Assembly (NCBI GenBank): GCA_002328185.1
Contig: DCWQ01000038.1
Span: forward strand, 113,460 to 166,113
Direction: 5' to 3'
Origin: Dehalococcoidia bacterium UBA2158
Lineage (GTDB): Bacteria > Chloroflexota > Dehalococcoidia > Lucifugimonadales > UBA3495
Length of the DNA: 52,654 nucleotides
The translations under genes and the position numbers were made by a program. Below, piece by piece: positions 35,790 through 44,427 of this stretch. Under the pieces are notes generated by a model. It was not told the DNA's origin. It made no database searches and was given only the letters and a program-made list of their open reading frames with translations. Each line of letters begins with the position of its first letter. The stretch's first letter is position 1.

Positions 35790-36971
35790 ATGAAATTCGG
35801 ATTGCTATTTGAGATGCAGCGTCCCTTTGAGGGCAACGACGTGGACTGGAACGCTTTGTACCAGGAGACTCTGGACCAGTGCGAACTGGCCGACCAGGTG
35901 GGCTTCGACAATCTCTGGTTCGTGGAACACCACTTCCTGATGGGGTTCTCTGGGTCGCCCTGTCCCGAGGTCATGTTCGGCGCTCTCAGCCAGCGCACCA
36001 AGAACATCCGCATCGGCTTTGGTGTGTCGGTCCTGCCTAACCACCATCCGATCCGGGTAGCGGAGCGGGTGGCCATGGTCGACCAACTGACCAATGGCCG
36101 TGTTGAGGTCGGCACTGGCCGGTCCAACGCCTACGAGCAAGTAGGCCAGGGCATCGACCCACGGGAGACCAGAGAACGGTGGGAAGAAGCGATCGAGATG
36201 CTGCCCAAGATCTGGCAGTCCGACGAGTTCTCATGGGAAGGCAAGTACTGGAACGTACCGCCGCGCCGAGTGCTGCCCAAGCCCTTCCAGAAGCCGCACC
36301 CCCGCCTGTACTTGGCCTGCACTCAGACCGAGAGTTTCAAGCTGGCCGCCCAGAAGGGCATCGGCGTGCTGTCTTCAGCTTCATACGCCGTGGACATCCT
36401 CAAGGAGCACGTCCAGGTCTACCGCGACGCCATCAAGGACGCCGATCCGGTGGGCGCGGAGATCAACGAGTTCTGGGGGAACAACGTCCACTCCTTCTGC
36501 GGTAAGGACGACCAGGCAGCCAAGGACCTGTGCGCCGACTCGATGAAGGCTTTCTTCGGGCCGGACAAGCCCTACATCCAGGGCCGCATCAACGCTTATG
36601 AAGAGCTGCTGGAGTCCTGGGGCGGGGTGCCGGACAACTTGAAGGCCGACTTTGGCCGGTGGTTGCGCCAGTCGGACGACGATCACAAGGAACAAGCTGC
36701 CAACGCTGGCATCTCTCTGGACTCGGGTCCCGGCGCCGCCAGGGCCGCCGTGGCCGAACTGGACTCAAACGTGCTGGCCGACCGGGGCGTCATCATCGCC
36801 GGCAACCCCGAGAGTTGCATCAAGACCATCAAGATGTACGAAGACATAGGCGTCGACCAGATCATGCTTATCATGCAGACGGAGACGATTCCCCACGACC
36901 AGGTGATGGAATCCATCGAGTTGTATGGCAAAGAGGTGATCCCGGCGTTCGCTAGCGCCAAAGTCGCCTAG
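35790..36971 (+). CDS. Luciferase-like (LLM class) flavin-dependent monooxygenase 4
   Basis: This 393-aa protein is the longest of the five LLM paralogues and closest to bacterial luciferase-type FMN enzymes: it opens MKFGLLFEMQRPFEG, then FDNLWFVEHHF, GFGVSVLPNHHPIRVAERVA and a GRVEVGTGRS block near residue 105. CTAGGAG ahead of the ATG supports the start. The substrate is unknown; placement after the amidase suggests an amide- or nitrogen-containing compound (inference). Confidence 0.87.
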   Translation: MKFGLLFEMQRPFEGNDVDWNALYQETLDQCELADQVGFDNLWFVEHHFLMGFSGSPCPEVMFGALSQRTKNIRIGFGVSVLPNHHPIRVAERVAMVDQLTNGRVEVGTGRSNAYEQVGQGIDPRETRERWEEAIEMLPKIWQSDEFSWEGKYWNVPPRRVLPKPFQKPHPRLYLACTQTESFKLAAQKGIGVLSSASYAVDILKEHVQVYRDAIKDADPVGAEINEFWGNNVHSFCGKDDQAAKDLCADSMKAFFGPDKPYIQGRINAYEELLESWGGVPDNLKADFGRWLRQSDDDHKEQAANAGISLDSGPGAARAAVAELDSNVLADRGVIIAGNPESCIKTIKMYEDIGVDQIMLIMQTETIPHDQVMESIELYGKEVIPAFASAKVA

Positions 36972-36997
36972 TTCGGAATCAGCTCCTGCAATTTAAA

Positions 36998-37030
36998 ACT
37001 CCCGCCTTCACAAGATGATAGCGGGGGTTT
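36998..37030 (+). terminator. Terminator after LLM 4
   Basis: AACTCCCGC (36998-37006) pairs with GCGGGGGTT (37022-37030), with one G-T wobble, followed by TCTCGTT. It lies between converging genes. Confidence 0.5.
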
Positions 37031-37058
37031 CTCGTTGATCGCCTGAATGGTATTCGGT

Positions 37059-37997
37059 CTAGCCAACCCGCAGCTTAGCGGCCAGGCGCTCACCCTCAGC
37101 TATGGTTGCTACCTGATACCCGGGGACGCCGCACTTGAGGCTGGATTGGGCGGTGGCGAATCGGGCGCATTGCTCCAAGTTCCAGCCCTGCAAACTCGCA
37201 TAGATGAAAGCAGCCGAGAAGCAGGACCCGGCTCCGTTGCCATCGACCACTTTCACCGCCGGCGCACTCACCCGGACTCTCTGAACAAGGTCCGCGACCA
37301 GACAACCCCGGCTGCCCTCGGTGATCAATACCGTGCCCATCCCAGCCGCCAGCAGACCGCCGGCGATGGACTCCAAATCATTCCCACTGCCCGCGTTGTC
37401 AACCGACACTTGGCAAGCCGTGGCATAAGGGACCAGCTTCGCCAACAGAGCGGCATTGGCAGATTGGTCTTCCAGGTTCACCAAGACCGGTATGCCCAGC
37501 TTAGAGGCAGCCCGCATTGGGCGCAGGATGTGGTCTCCGTCGTACCAATCGACGTAAAGATAGGCGGAGCTCTCCAGGGGCGCCAAGTTAGCGGCATCCA
37601 ACGTGGCCAGCAACTCTGGCGTGCGCTGATAAAAATAGGTCCGTGCGCCGCTGGGGTCGGCTATTGAAAGCTCGGCGACAGTGGCCACGTCGGGATTGAC
37701 CTCCACCTGCACGGGCACTCCCAACCTGGCAACAGTCTCGGCGACTTTACGGCCCAGTTCGTCGTCGCCGACGGCGGATGGGATGAGCTTCGTGTCCTGC
37801 CCCCACTGATGAAGCATGCCGGCCACGATAGCGGCATCGTCACCATAGGAGTCGATCAACTGCCGGATGGGCGTCCCAGCATTGTGAACGGGCGTCTGGT
37901 CCACAACCATCAACTGCAGATAGCTCAACACGCCAAAACACACCACCGCTCCACCGGGAAACGGTTCTGAATTTTGGTCGTTGCTCAGTTGCTGCAT
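37059..37997 (-). CDS. PfkB-fold sugar-kinase-like protein lacking the catalytic Asp
   Basis: This 312-aa protein follows the ribokinase/PfkB layout: an N-terminal lid region (GTPIRQLIDSYGDDAAIVAG, where active members have GG), SAVGDDELG and VLITEGSRG. In the C-terminal signature the catalytic aspartate of GAGD is replaced by Ser258 (GNGAGSCF), which needs more than one base change from GAC. The anion hole glycines are kept. It may bind a sugar or nucleoside without phosphorylating it, or use a changed chemistry. The reading frame is intact, so recent decay is unlikely. Confidence 0.75.
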   Translation of the reverse strand: MQQLSNDQNSEPFPGGAVVCFGVLSYLQLMVVDQTPVHNAGTPIRQLIDSYGDDAAIVAGMLHQWGQDTKLIPSAVGDDELGRKVAETVARLGVPVQVEVNPDVATVAELSIADPSGARTYFYQRTPELLATLDAANLAPLESSAYLYVDWYDGDHILRPMRAASKLGIPVLVNLEDQSANAALLAKLVPYATACQVSVDNAGSGNDLESIAGGLLAAGMGTVLITEGSRGCLVADLVQRVRVSAPAVKVVDGNGAGSCFSAAFIYASLQGWNLEQCARFATAQSSLKCGVPGYQVATIAEGERLAAKLRVG

Positions 37998-38270
37998 CGT
38001 GTGTGGCCCGGCGTGAGGTAATCCGATCTAGATGTCATGGCGTATCCTTATAGGTAGCTAGTATAGCCAATCCATTGTGGACCAAGGCAAGGGGCCCATC
38101 TGACTCCAGTCAGAAAAAGTTCCTTCCATTAAGCCCAAGCTGAGGGCATAATTATGGAGTGCCAAATACAACAATAGGCCGAGACCGCCAACCGGTGTTC
38201 GGCGCAGGGTATTGATACTTTTTGCAAGGCCCGGGTATCCCGATGACTGTGCCGCTTAATGAGGATTAGG

Positions 38271-39965
38271 ATGAAATTCGTATTTGCGTTACTAGCCTTA
38301 CTTCTAGTGGTGGCAATCGCGTGTTCGTCGGACTCACCCACTGATTCTACAAACGGCACTGGTCCTACTTCAGTTCCTGCTCCTGCGCTGAGGTCGCCGG
38401 TGACTCCCACTCCTCAGATAAAGAGCGCTCCTCAGGTCCGTTCTAACGATCAAAAGATCGTGGCCGGCGGCACTTTCCTCCGGCTGGGTGCGGACCCACC
38501 CACCTTGGACCCACACCTGACCACCGACTTTAACTCCGCCGTGTATGCGGTTGAGATATTCGGCGGTCTGATGACCATCGACAAGAATATAGCCGTCGTG
38601 GGCGACCTGGCGGAGAGCTGGGACATTAGCGCGGACGGCAAGACAACCACCTTCCGCCTACATCCAGACGCCAAATTCCATAACGGCAGAGGCGTGACGG
38701 CCAGCGACGTGAAATGGTCGTTGGAACGGGCGGCCGACCCTCTCACTGAGGCGTTTAACGCCAGCGTTTTCCTCGGCGACATCGTCGGCGTGCAGCAGAA
38801 GCTAACCGGCGCCTCCAACGCGATCTCCGGTGTCCAGGTGATCAACGACAGCACTGTGACCATCACGACCGACGCCTCCAAACCCTTTTTCCTCTCCAAG
38901 CTCACCTACCCTGTGAGCTTCATCTTGGACCAGCAGAACGTGGAGTCGGGCCGAGACTGGATATTTGAGCCCATCGGCACTGGTCCCTTCAAGTTGGAGG
39001 AGTATCGTCCAGGCGAGGTACTGCGGTTGTCCAGGTTCGCTGATTATCACCTGGGTGCGGCCATGATCGACGAGGTGGAATTCTTGATCAGCGGCGGCAA
39101 CAGCATGCTGATGTATGAGAACGACGAACTCCACATCACCGGCATCCCACTTGGGTTACTGGATGGGGTCCTAGACCCTGCAAATTCCCTCTCCAGAGAG
39201 GTGGTCGAGGCCCCGCCGCAGTTCGACGTCGACTACTTTGGGTTCAACACCACTGAGCCGCCATTTGACGATGTAAAAGTGAGGCAGGCCTTCAACTACG
39301 CCATCGACCGGGCGTCCCTGGCCAGCACTCTTCTAGAGGACCTGGTAGTGCCGGCGGCGGGCATATTGCCGCCCGGATTCCCGGGCTACAACCCGGACCT
39401 CCAAGGCTACTCGTACGACCCGGACAAAGCTCGCCAGTTGATTCAAGAGTCCAAATACGGGGGACTGGACGAGCTTCCCAGAATCACGCTAACCCTCCCC
39501 GGCAGCTTCGGCGCCGCAGTAAGCCCTTCTATCGAGGCCATGTTGGCCATGTGGGAGGAGCACCTGGATGTGAGGATCGACCTGCTCCAAACAGAGTGGG
39601 CGATATTCCTACAAGACCTGCACCAACAACGTTTCCAGATGTTTGGCGGCCTCGGCTGGATCGCCGACTACCCGGACCCGGAGAATTTCCTGGACGTTCT
39701 CTTCCACAGCCAGAGCAGCAACAATCAGTCGGAATACACCAACTTTGAGTTGGACCTGTTATTGGAGCAGGCCCGCGTGGAACTAGACGAATCAGCCAGA
39801 TACGAGCTTTATCACCAAGCTGAAGAGATCATCGTCACGGAGGCGCCGTGGGTGCCACTGTGGCATTCGAACGGGGGTTCCGTGCTGATCAAGCCCAATG
39901 TGAACGACTACTTCCTGTTTCCATTAGTGATTCCCAAATACAGATACGTTTATTTCACCGAGTAA
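38271..39965 (+). CDS. Lipoprotein solute-binding protein, ABC peptide/nickel family 5
   Basis: The 564-aa protein has a lipoprotein signal peptide with lipobox AIAC, then a Ser/Thr/Pro-rich linker to about residue 50 and the family 5 domain (LGADPPTLDPHLTTD, VTASDVKWSLERA, VRQAFNYAIDRASL, RYELYHQAEEIIVTEAPWVPLW). It would capture an oligopeptide, glycoside or other solute outside the cell. No permease or ATPase gene is adjacent, so it is an orphan. GAGG at 38261-38264 favours ATG 38271 over ATG 38259, which adds four residues. Confidence 0.9.
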   Translation: MKFVFALLALLLVVAIACSSDSPTDSTNGTGPTSVPAPALRSPVTPTPQIKSAPQVRSNDQKIVAGGTFLRLGADPPTLDPHLTTDFNSAVYAVEIFGGLMTIDKNIAVVGDLAESWDISADGKTTTFRLHPDAKFHNGRGVTASDVKWSLERAADPLTEAFNASVFLGDIVGVQQKLTGASNAISGVQVINDSTVTITTDASKPFFLSKLTYPVSFILDQQNVESGRDWIFEPIGTGPFKLEEYRPGEVLRLSRFADYHLGAAMIDEVEFLISGGNSMLMYENDELHITGIPLGLLDGVLDPANSLSREVVEAPPQFDVDYFGFNTTEPPFDDVKVRQAFNYAIDRASLASTLLEDLVVPAAGILPPGFPGYNPDLQGYSYDPDKARQLIQESKYGGLDELPRITLTLPGSFGAAVSPSIEAMLAMWEEHLDVRIDLLQTEWAIFLQDLHQQRFQMFGGLGWIADYPDPENFLDVLFHSQSSNNQSEYTNFELDLLLEQARVELDESARYELYHQAEEIIVTEAPWVPLWHSNGGSVLIKPNVNDYFLFPLVIPKYRYVYFTE

Positions 39966-39999
39966 CGTTCTCGCCGAATAATCCGGGAGGTTTGGTGCT

Positions 40000-40881
40000 A
40001 TGAAGGTTCATCTGGTGGACGGCACCTACGAGTTGTTCCGGTCGTTTTTCGCCCTGCCGCCGATCCAGGCTCCCAATGGGCGCCCCGTGGGAGCTGTGCG
40101 CGGCATCGTCCAGAGCCTCCTCTACCTGCTCCGGGAAGACCAGGTGACCCACATCGGCTGCGCCTTCGACCATGATGTTAAATCGTTCCGGAATAGCATG
40201 TTCGACGGCTATAAGACCGGCGATGGTATCGAGCCTGACCTACTGGCCCAATTCGAACTGGCCGAGCGGGCCGTGGAGTCATTGGGCATTAAAGTCTGGC
40301 CGATGATCGAGTTCGAGGCTGACGATGCCCTAGCTACGGCGGCCGCCCACTGTGCCGGACTTCCCGGCATCGAACAGGTGGTCATCTGCTCTCCCGACAA
40401 AGACTTAGCCCAGATGGTCCAGGGGGATTCTGTGGTCTGTTACGACCGCCGCCGGGAGAAGGTGTTTGACGAGACCGGCGTGTTTGAGAAATTCGGCGTA
40501 TTGCCCGGTTCCATCCCCGACCTTTTGGCGCTGACCGGTGACGCTGCCGACGGAATACCCGGCATCCCCAAATGGGGTTCGAAGACATCCGCCCAGTTGC
40601 TGGCCCATTACAAGCACCTCGAGAACATACCCCGCGATGCGGCTGATTGGGAGGTAAAGGTAAGAGGGGCTGCTGCCGCGGCCGATAGTCTCAATGAACA
40701 TGCCAGCGAAGCGGCTCTGTACAAAGACCTCGCCACGCTCCGGACCCATGTCCCGATGGATGCATCCCTAGACGCTCTGGAATGGCGCGGCGTTCACCGG
40801 GAGAGGTACGAGGCCCTGTGCGAAGACCTGGGACTCGGGAGGCTGGCCAGTCTACCCCACAAGTGGTCAGACGGCTCATAG
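40000..40881 (+). CDS. 5'-3' exonuclease (PolA N-terminal type, FEN-like)
   Basis: This 293-aa stand-alone 5' nuclease has metal ligands in HLVDGTYELFRS (Asp7), EFEADDALAT and SPDKDLAQM, then GDAADGIPGIPKWGSKTSAQLL, the helix-hairpin-helix that grips DNA. It would remove RNA primers or flaps. It lacks the polymerase part of PolA. The start has GGGAGG upstream. It follows the solute-binding gene but is functionally unrelated. Confidence 0.88.
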   Translation: MKVHLVDGTYELFRSFFALPPIQAPNGRPVGAVRGIVQSLLYLLREDQVTHIGCAFDHDVKSFRNSMFDGYKTGDGIEPDLLAQFELAERAVESLGIKVWPMIEFEADDALATAAAHCAGLPGIEQVVICSPDKDLAQMVQGDSVVCYDRRREKVFDETGVFEKFGVLPGSIPDLLALTGDAADGIPGIPKWGSKTSAQLLAHYKHLENIPRDAADWEVKVRGAAAAADSLNEHASEAALYKDLATLRTHVPMDASLDALEWRGVHRERYEALCEDLGLGRLASLPHKWSDGS

Positions 40882-41421
40882 GTAGCGGTGGGCCGCTGTT
40901 CTACTGAACGAATTCCAGCCTCCAAGATCCGGAAGCCACAAAACCGTAGGGGCGGGGTTCCAACCCGGCCGGCATCGCATAGACCAATTTCCAAAATCGG
41001 AGACCCGGTTGCGATGCTAGGCCTCTCGGTTTCCTCTTCCGGTTTGGCCTACCAAGGGCAGGGCAGGAAGGTAGACAGGTCGTTGATGACCGTGGACGGC
41101 ATATCTATGACCGCAATCTTGAGTTTGCCCGGGTAGCTGAAGAAGAAGACGGAAGAGCCCAAAGCTCGGCCGACAGCAATCAGCAGGATGGTAGAAACGT
41201 ACCGAGTCCCGCTAAAACGCCACAGTGCTCCTAATTTATCCACCAATGGAAAGCCTGCTTAAGAGCTATCCCGTTATATATGCGGACCATCGAGCAGTTG
41301 AGGATTGGTTGGGCGTTTCGGGTGCGTAGGGGTGCGTGCCTGCGTTGGCGGATAATACCGAGGTAGAAATCTAGTATCAACGTAGCCGGTAAGAACCGGG
41401 AGGAGAGACCGAGGTAGGTGA
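40882..41421. other. 540-bp gap with no convincing gene
   Basis: This stretch has several short frames on both strands, none with a good start and recognisable family. One on the minus strand (41049-41246, 65 codons) has a hydrophobic middle and could be the remnant of a membrane protein. A motif near 40949-40972 (GTAGGGGCGGGGTTCCAACC) resembles common intergenic repeats. I see no RNA gene here. Confidence 0.4.
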
Positions 41422-41495
41422 TGGCTGGGGATGGGGGATTCGAACCCTCGCTTCCTGATCCAGAGACAGGCGTCCTACCACTGGACTAATCCCCA
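41422..41495 (-). tRNA. tRNA-Gln (CTG anticodon)
   Basis: On the minus strand a 7-bp acceptor stem (TGGGGAT with ATCCCCA), a D-arm, anticodon loop CTCTGGA, a T-arm GGTTCGAATCC and the encoded 3' CCA (with G discriminator) are all visible. The anticodon CTG is at 41461-41463. The anticodon stem has one T-T mismatch next to the loop. Confidence 0.93.
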
Positions 41496-41543
41496 ACGGA
41501 GCTACGATAGCGGGGCCGTCGCGAACAGGTCACCACTGATATT

Positions 41544-41572
41544 ATAGTAATGATGGGCCAGAACCGTGTCAA
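41544..41572 (-). promoter_or_regulatory. Strong candidate promoter of tRNA-Gln
   Basis: On the minus strand TTGACA (41572-41567) and TACTAT (41549-41544) are separated by exactly 17 bp, about 50 bp upstream of the tRNA 5' end. Confidence 0.7.
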
Positions 41573-41724
41573 GACGTGCGTGGGCAGGCAACTTGACATC
41601 GCTCTCTGTTTGTAACAAAATCGGTGTGCCGCGCACCAGGCTTGGATAGTAGGCTGCCCCTTTTATATGACATTCCGATACAGATACCCTGCGGTAAATT
41701 CGGCTTAAGACGAGGAACGATTTC

Positions 41725-42519
41725 ATGACTCTAGCGAAAACCGCCAACCAGACAGTGGTCACGGTTTCCGGGCACGACATTGAGATGCACAAAGGCGGAT
41801 CAGGACCTCCCTTGGTATTCCTTCACGGCGGTGGAGGCTTCGGGACCTTTGACCCGACCAGCAGCCCTTTGGCTGAGAAATTCACGGTCTACGCGCCGTC
41901 CCATCCCGGCTTCTTCGGCTCCGCACGGCCCGATTGGCTGTACACCATCGACGACTTGGCCCATTTCTACAAGGACATGGCCCAACAACTTGGGCTGGAG
42001 AACTATGTCCTGGTCGGGCATTCCGTGGGCGGATGGGTCGCCGCGGAGATGGCTGCCATGGACCACCACAACATCAAGGGTCTAGTCCTGATCGACGCCG
42101 CCGGGGTCCGCCCGGAGAAGGGCGAGATCGCCGAGGTATTCATGGTCTCCGGCGACGCCAGGCTTAAGATGGCTTTCCACGACCCCTCGCAGGTGCCCAA
42201 CTACGACGCCATATCGGCCGAGCCATCTCCAGAAGGGGCATCGGTCATGCACGGCAACATGGAGATGCTCTCCAGGCTTTGTTGGAGGCCCTACCTGCAC
42301 AATCCCAGCCTGCCCCATTTCCTGGGCGGAGTGAAAACCCCGACACTGGTCGTCTGGGGCAAGCAGGACGCCATCATACCCGTGGAATGCGGAGAGATGT
42401 ACTCGAAGTTGCTGCCCAACGCCACTCTGAAGGCGATCGACAACTGCGGCCACAGTCCTCAGATGGAGAAACCCGACGAGTTCAACGCAGCCCTCGCCGG
42501 CTTCTTGGGGGAGCTCTAA
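41725..42519 (+). CDS. Alpha/beta hydrolase
   Basis: This 264-aa soluble hydrolase has oxyanion motif LHGGGG (33-38), nucleophile Ser100 in GHSVGG, an acidic residue in WGKQDAIIP and the His in NCGHSPQMEKP. It resembles meta-cleavage-product hydrolases and epoxide or haloalkane hydrolases, with no residue that settles the substrate. GAGGA precedes the ATG. It has its own terminator and is divergent from tRNA-Gln. Confidence 0.88.
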   Translation: MTLAKTANQTVVTVSGHDIEMHKGGSGPPLVFLHGGGGFGTFDPTSSPLAEKFTVYAPSHPGFFGSARPDWLYTIDDLAHFYKDMAQQLGLENYVLVGHSVGGWVAAEMAAMDHHNIKGLVLIDAAGVRPEKGEIAEVFMVSGDARLKMAFHDPSQVPNYDAISAEPSPEGASVMHGNMEMLSRLCWRPYLHNPSLPHFLGGVKTPTLVVWGKQDAIIPVECGEMYSKLLPNATLKAIDNCGHSPQMEKPDEFNAALAGFLGEL

Positions 42520-42545
42520 ACAGACAAGCCTGTTTAACTAGGACG

Positions 42546-42585
42546 AAAAAGAAAGGGTCCTTCCGTAGAAGGACCCTTTCTTTTT
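42546..42585 (+). terminator. Rho-independent terminator after the alpha/beta hydrolase
   Basis: An 18-bp perfect stem (42546-42563 with 42568-42585) closes a 4-nt CGTA loop and ends in a run of T. It could work in both directions because the left arm starts with five A. Confidence 0.88.
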
Positions 42586-42592
42586 TCTGATG

Positions 42593-42631
42593 GCTGAATG
42601 TTGACCGCCGATAGCTTAAAGCTGACAGCTA
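42593..42631. repeat. Dispersed AGCTGACAGCT-type repeat (copy 3)
   Basis: GCTGAATGTTGACCGCCGAT is followed by AGCTTAAAGCTGACAGCT and covers the stop codon of the CoA-transferase gene, as copy 1 does for LLM 2. Confidence 0.45.
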
Positions 42632-43900
42632 CCCAATCACCCCATCATCCCGCCAGCCGTCTACTTCCTGTTTCGAGAAGCCCAGGCCCTCCAGTATCTC
42701 GGCAGCGTGCTGCCCCAGGGCCGGTGACGCTTTTGGAGAAGTTGGGACCGTGCCCCGGAAGTGGGCCATGGGTCCGACCATCTTGACCTTCCCCTCTTGG
42801 ACGTGTTCAACCTCGGTCACCAGGCCGTTGGCGACCACTTGGGGGTCTTCGAATAGCTCCTCGATAAACCGGACGGGACCGGCAGGGATGGCCGCGTCCT
42901 CGAAGATCTGCAGCCATTCGGCGCTGGGTTTCGCGGCAATCAGTTCCTCGGCACGTTTCTCCAATGCTTGGCCGTAGGCCCGTGACTCGGGCGTGGTTGG
43001 GTCCCAGCCAGGCTCCAGGCCATCATCGGTCAGCCCCAGCACATCCAGCAGGCGGCGGCGTAGCGGGTTACTGAGGGCGCCAATCCCGATAGGCGCGTCC
43101 TTGGTGTAGTAGACCCGGTAATAGAGGTTGCCGTGGTGTTCGCGGCGGCGGCTGCCCGGAGACACGGCGACCATCTCGTCGTAGGTGGCGCCGTCTGCCC
43201 GCATGGTCTCTAGTTGTTCGATGGTTTTTTCGCGGGTTTCCTTGTCCAAGTTTTCAACGTGCAGGAACCGTGCCCCCATCAACGACAGGGCCGAGGCCAA
43301 CAGGCTGGTCTCGATCTTTTGGCCGACGCCGGTTCGCTCCCGGGCATATAGTGCGGCGCAGACTGTCCAGGCCATGCAGATGCCGGCAGAGGTGTCGACC
43401 AGCGGGCTGGACCAGACCCACGACGGAACGCCGTCCAGGGTTTTGGTCTCCGAGGAAACCATCCCGGTCATGCCTTGGACGATCATGTCGTAGCCGGGCC
43501 GGTCGGCGTCGGGGCCCTCTCTTCCATAGGCGGTCAGTTCGCAGTAGATCAGCCGGGGGTTGATGCCAGAAAGGGTCTCGTAATCGACGCCGAGTTTGGC
43601 CGCGACGTCAGGCCGGAAGTTGACCAGGGCAATGTCCATCTCTGGGACCAGCCGCTTCAGGATATCAGCGGCCCCGTCTTTGGTCAGGTCCAGGGGCAGA
43701 CTGCGCTTGCCCCGGTTGTAGGTCATGAAGGTGCGGCTTTCTGTCGCAGTGAACTTCTGGGTGAGCCGCCAGGGTTCGCCCCAGGGTGGCTCCACCTTGA
43801 TCACATCCGCGCCCAGGTCGGCCAGCAAGCGGCCAGCCAAAGGCCCAGCGATGATCTCGGTAAAGTCGACGACCTTGACGCCGTCTAGGGGTCCGGGCAT
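42629..43900 (-). CDS. Class III CoA transferase (CaiB/BaiF family)
   Basis: This 423-aa protein has the family N-terminus (PLDGVKVVDFTEIIAGP), GADVIKVEPPWGEPWR and the nucleophilic aspartate at Asp138 in RPGYDMIVQG. It transfers CoA between carboxylic acids such as formate, oxalate, carnitine or succinate; the pair here is unknown. It is a single gene with no adjacent acyl-CoA dehydrogenase. Such CoA transferases are enriched in SAR202-like genomes. Confidence 0.9.
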   Translation of the reverse strand: MPGPLDGVKVVDFTEIIAGPLAGRLLADLGADVIKVEPPWGEPWRLTQKFTATESRTFMTYNRGKRSLPLDLTKDGAADILKRLVPEMDIALVNFRPDVAAKLGVDYETLSGINPRLIYCELTAYGREGPDADRPGYDMIVQGMTGMVSSETKTLDGVPSWVWSSPLVDTSAGICMAWTVCAALYARERTGVGQKIETSLLASALSLMGARFLHVENLDKETREKTIEQLETMRADGATYDEMVAVSPGSRRREHHGNLYYRVYYTKDAPIGIGALSNPLRRRLLDVLGLTDDGLEPGWDPTTPESRAYGQALEKRAEELIAAKPSAEWLQIFEDAAIPAGPVRFIEELFEDPQVVANGLVTEVEHVQEGKVKMVGPMAHFRGTVPTSPKASPALGQHAAEILEGLGFSKQEVDGWRDDGVIG

Positions 43901-43913
43901 TCGGGTTCTCCCA

Positions 43914-43950
43914 AGCTGTCAGCTTTTAGATATCAGCACTCCGCACTCAG
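43914..43950. repeat. Dispersed AGCTGACAGCT-type repeat (copy 4)
   Basis: AGCTGTCAGCTTTTAGATAT followed by CAGCACTCCG is the reverse-complement relative of copy 3, lying just upstream of the CoA-transferase start. Confidence 0.45.
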
Positions 43951-44035
43951 TTATTATGCGCATTAGCAGGGTGGTGCTGCAATGGGCGGGAGAGCGATGT
44001 CCTTTCTCCCGCCCAGGGAGGGGAAAAGGCCCCAT

Positions 44036-44076
44036 AGTTGAAAGCTGACCGTCCCGGTGGAATCGGGACTGATCGC
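44036..44076. repeat. Dispersed AGCTGAC-type repeat (copy 5)
   Basis: GAAAGCTGACCGTCCCGGTG then GAATCGGGACTGATCG repeats the arrangement of copy 2 and lies just ahead of the tRNA-Pro promoter. Confidence 0.45.
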
Positions 44077-44090
44077 TCGTGCACCGTGCG

Positions 44091-44099
44091 TGCTATAAT
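44091..44099 (+). promoter_or_regulatory. Extended -10 promoter of tRNA-Pro
   Basis: TGCTATAAT is an extended -10 box (TGn-TATAAT) that ends 11 bp before the tRNA 5' end. No good -35 box is visible. Confidence 0.55.
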
Positions 44100-44109
44100 T
44101 GCTGGGCGT

Positions 44110-44186
44110 CGGGGTGTGGCCCAGTCCGGCAGGGCACCTGCATGGGGTGTAGGGGGTCGTCGGTTCGAATCCGACCACCCCGACCA
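44110..44186 (+). tRNA. tRNA-Pro (GGG anticodon)
   Basis: CGGGGTG pairs with CACCCCG to form the acceptor stem. The anticodon loop is ATGGGGT, with GGG at 44144-44146. The T-arm is GTCGGTTCGAATCCGAC and CCA is encoded. A recombinase remnant begins 55 bp downstream, the usual geometry of an integration site. Confidence 0.95.
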
Positions 44187-44196
44187 GAAAACGAAG

Positions 44197-44240
44197 AAAG
44201 CTGTTAACGCGTCAACAGGGACGGTGTTAACAGCTTTTTT
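44197..44240 (+). terminator. Terminator after tRNA-Pro
   Basis: AAAGCTGTTAAC (44197-44208) and GTTAACAGCTTT (44226-44237) form a perfect 12-bp stem followed by more T residues. Confidence 0.85.
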
Positions 44241-44241
44241 G

Positions 44242-44427
44242 ATGTTCAGAGACACAGCCAAACTAGGCGATATCCTCAACGCTTTTATCTACAGCAGTGC
44301 TCATAAGTCACCAAAGACTACAAAAACGCTGTACGAAACCTTGACCCCATTTAGTGAATGGGCGTTGGCCAATCACGAATTCGAGATGGTGTGTTTACGC
44401 GGCCGTAAACCCACCATCTACAGCTAG
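44242..44427 (+). pseudogene. Truncated tyrosine recombinase, N-terminal SAM-like stub
   Basis: The 61-codon frame reads LGDILNAFIYSSAHKSPKTTKTLYETLTPFSEWALANHEF before ending in unrelated residues. The SPKT...LxPFxxWA pattern matches the N-terminal core-binding (SAM-like) domain of phage-type integrases. The catalytic domain is gone: the frame is cut near 44395, where the SDR gene on the other strand ends. It begins 55 bp after tRNA-Pro. The match is clear in pattern but short, so I treat it as a probable remnant. Confidence 0.6.

Noticed and set aside
41049..41246. 65-codon minus-strand frame with a hydrophobic middle
   Set aside because: It has no clear ribosome site and no recognisable family; it is noted only within the gap description.
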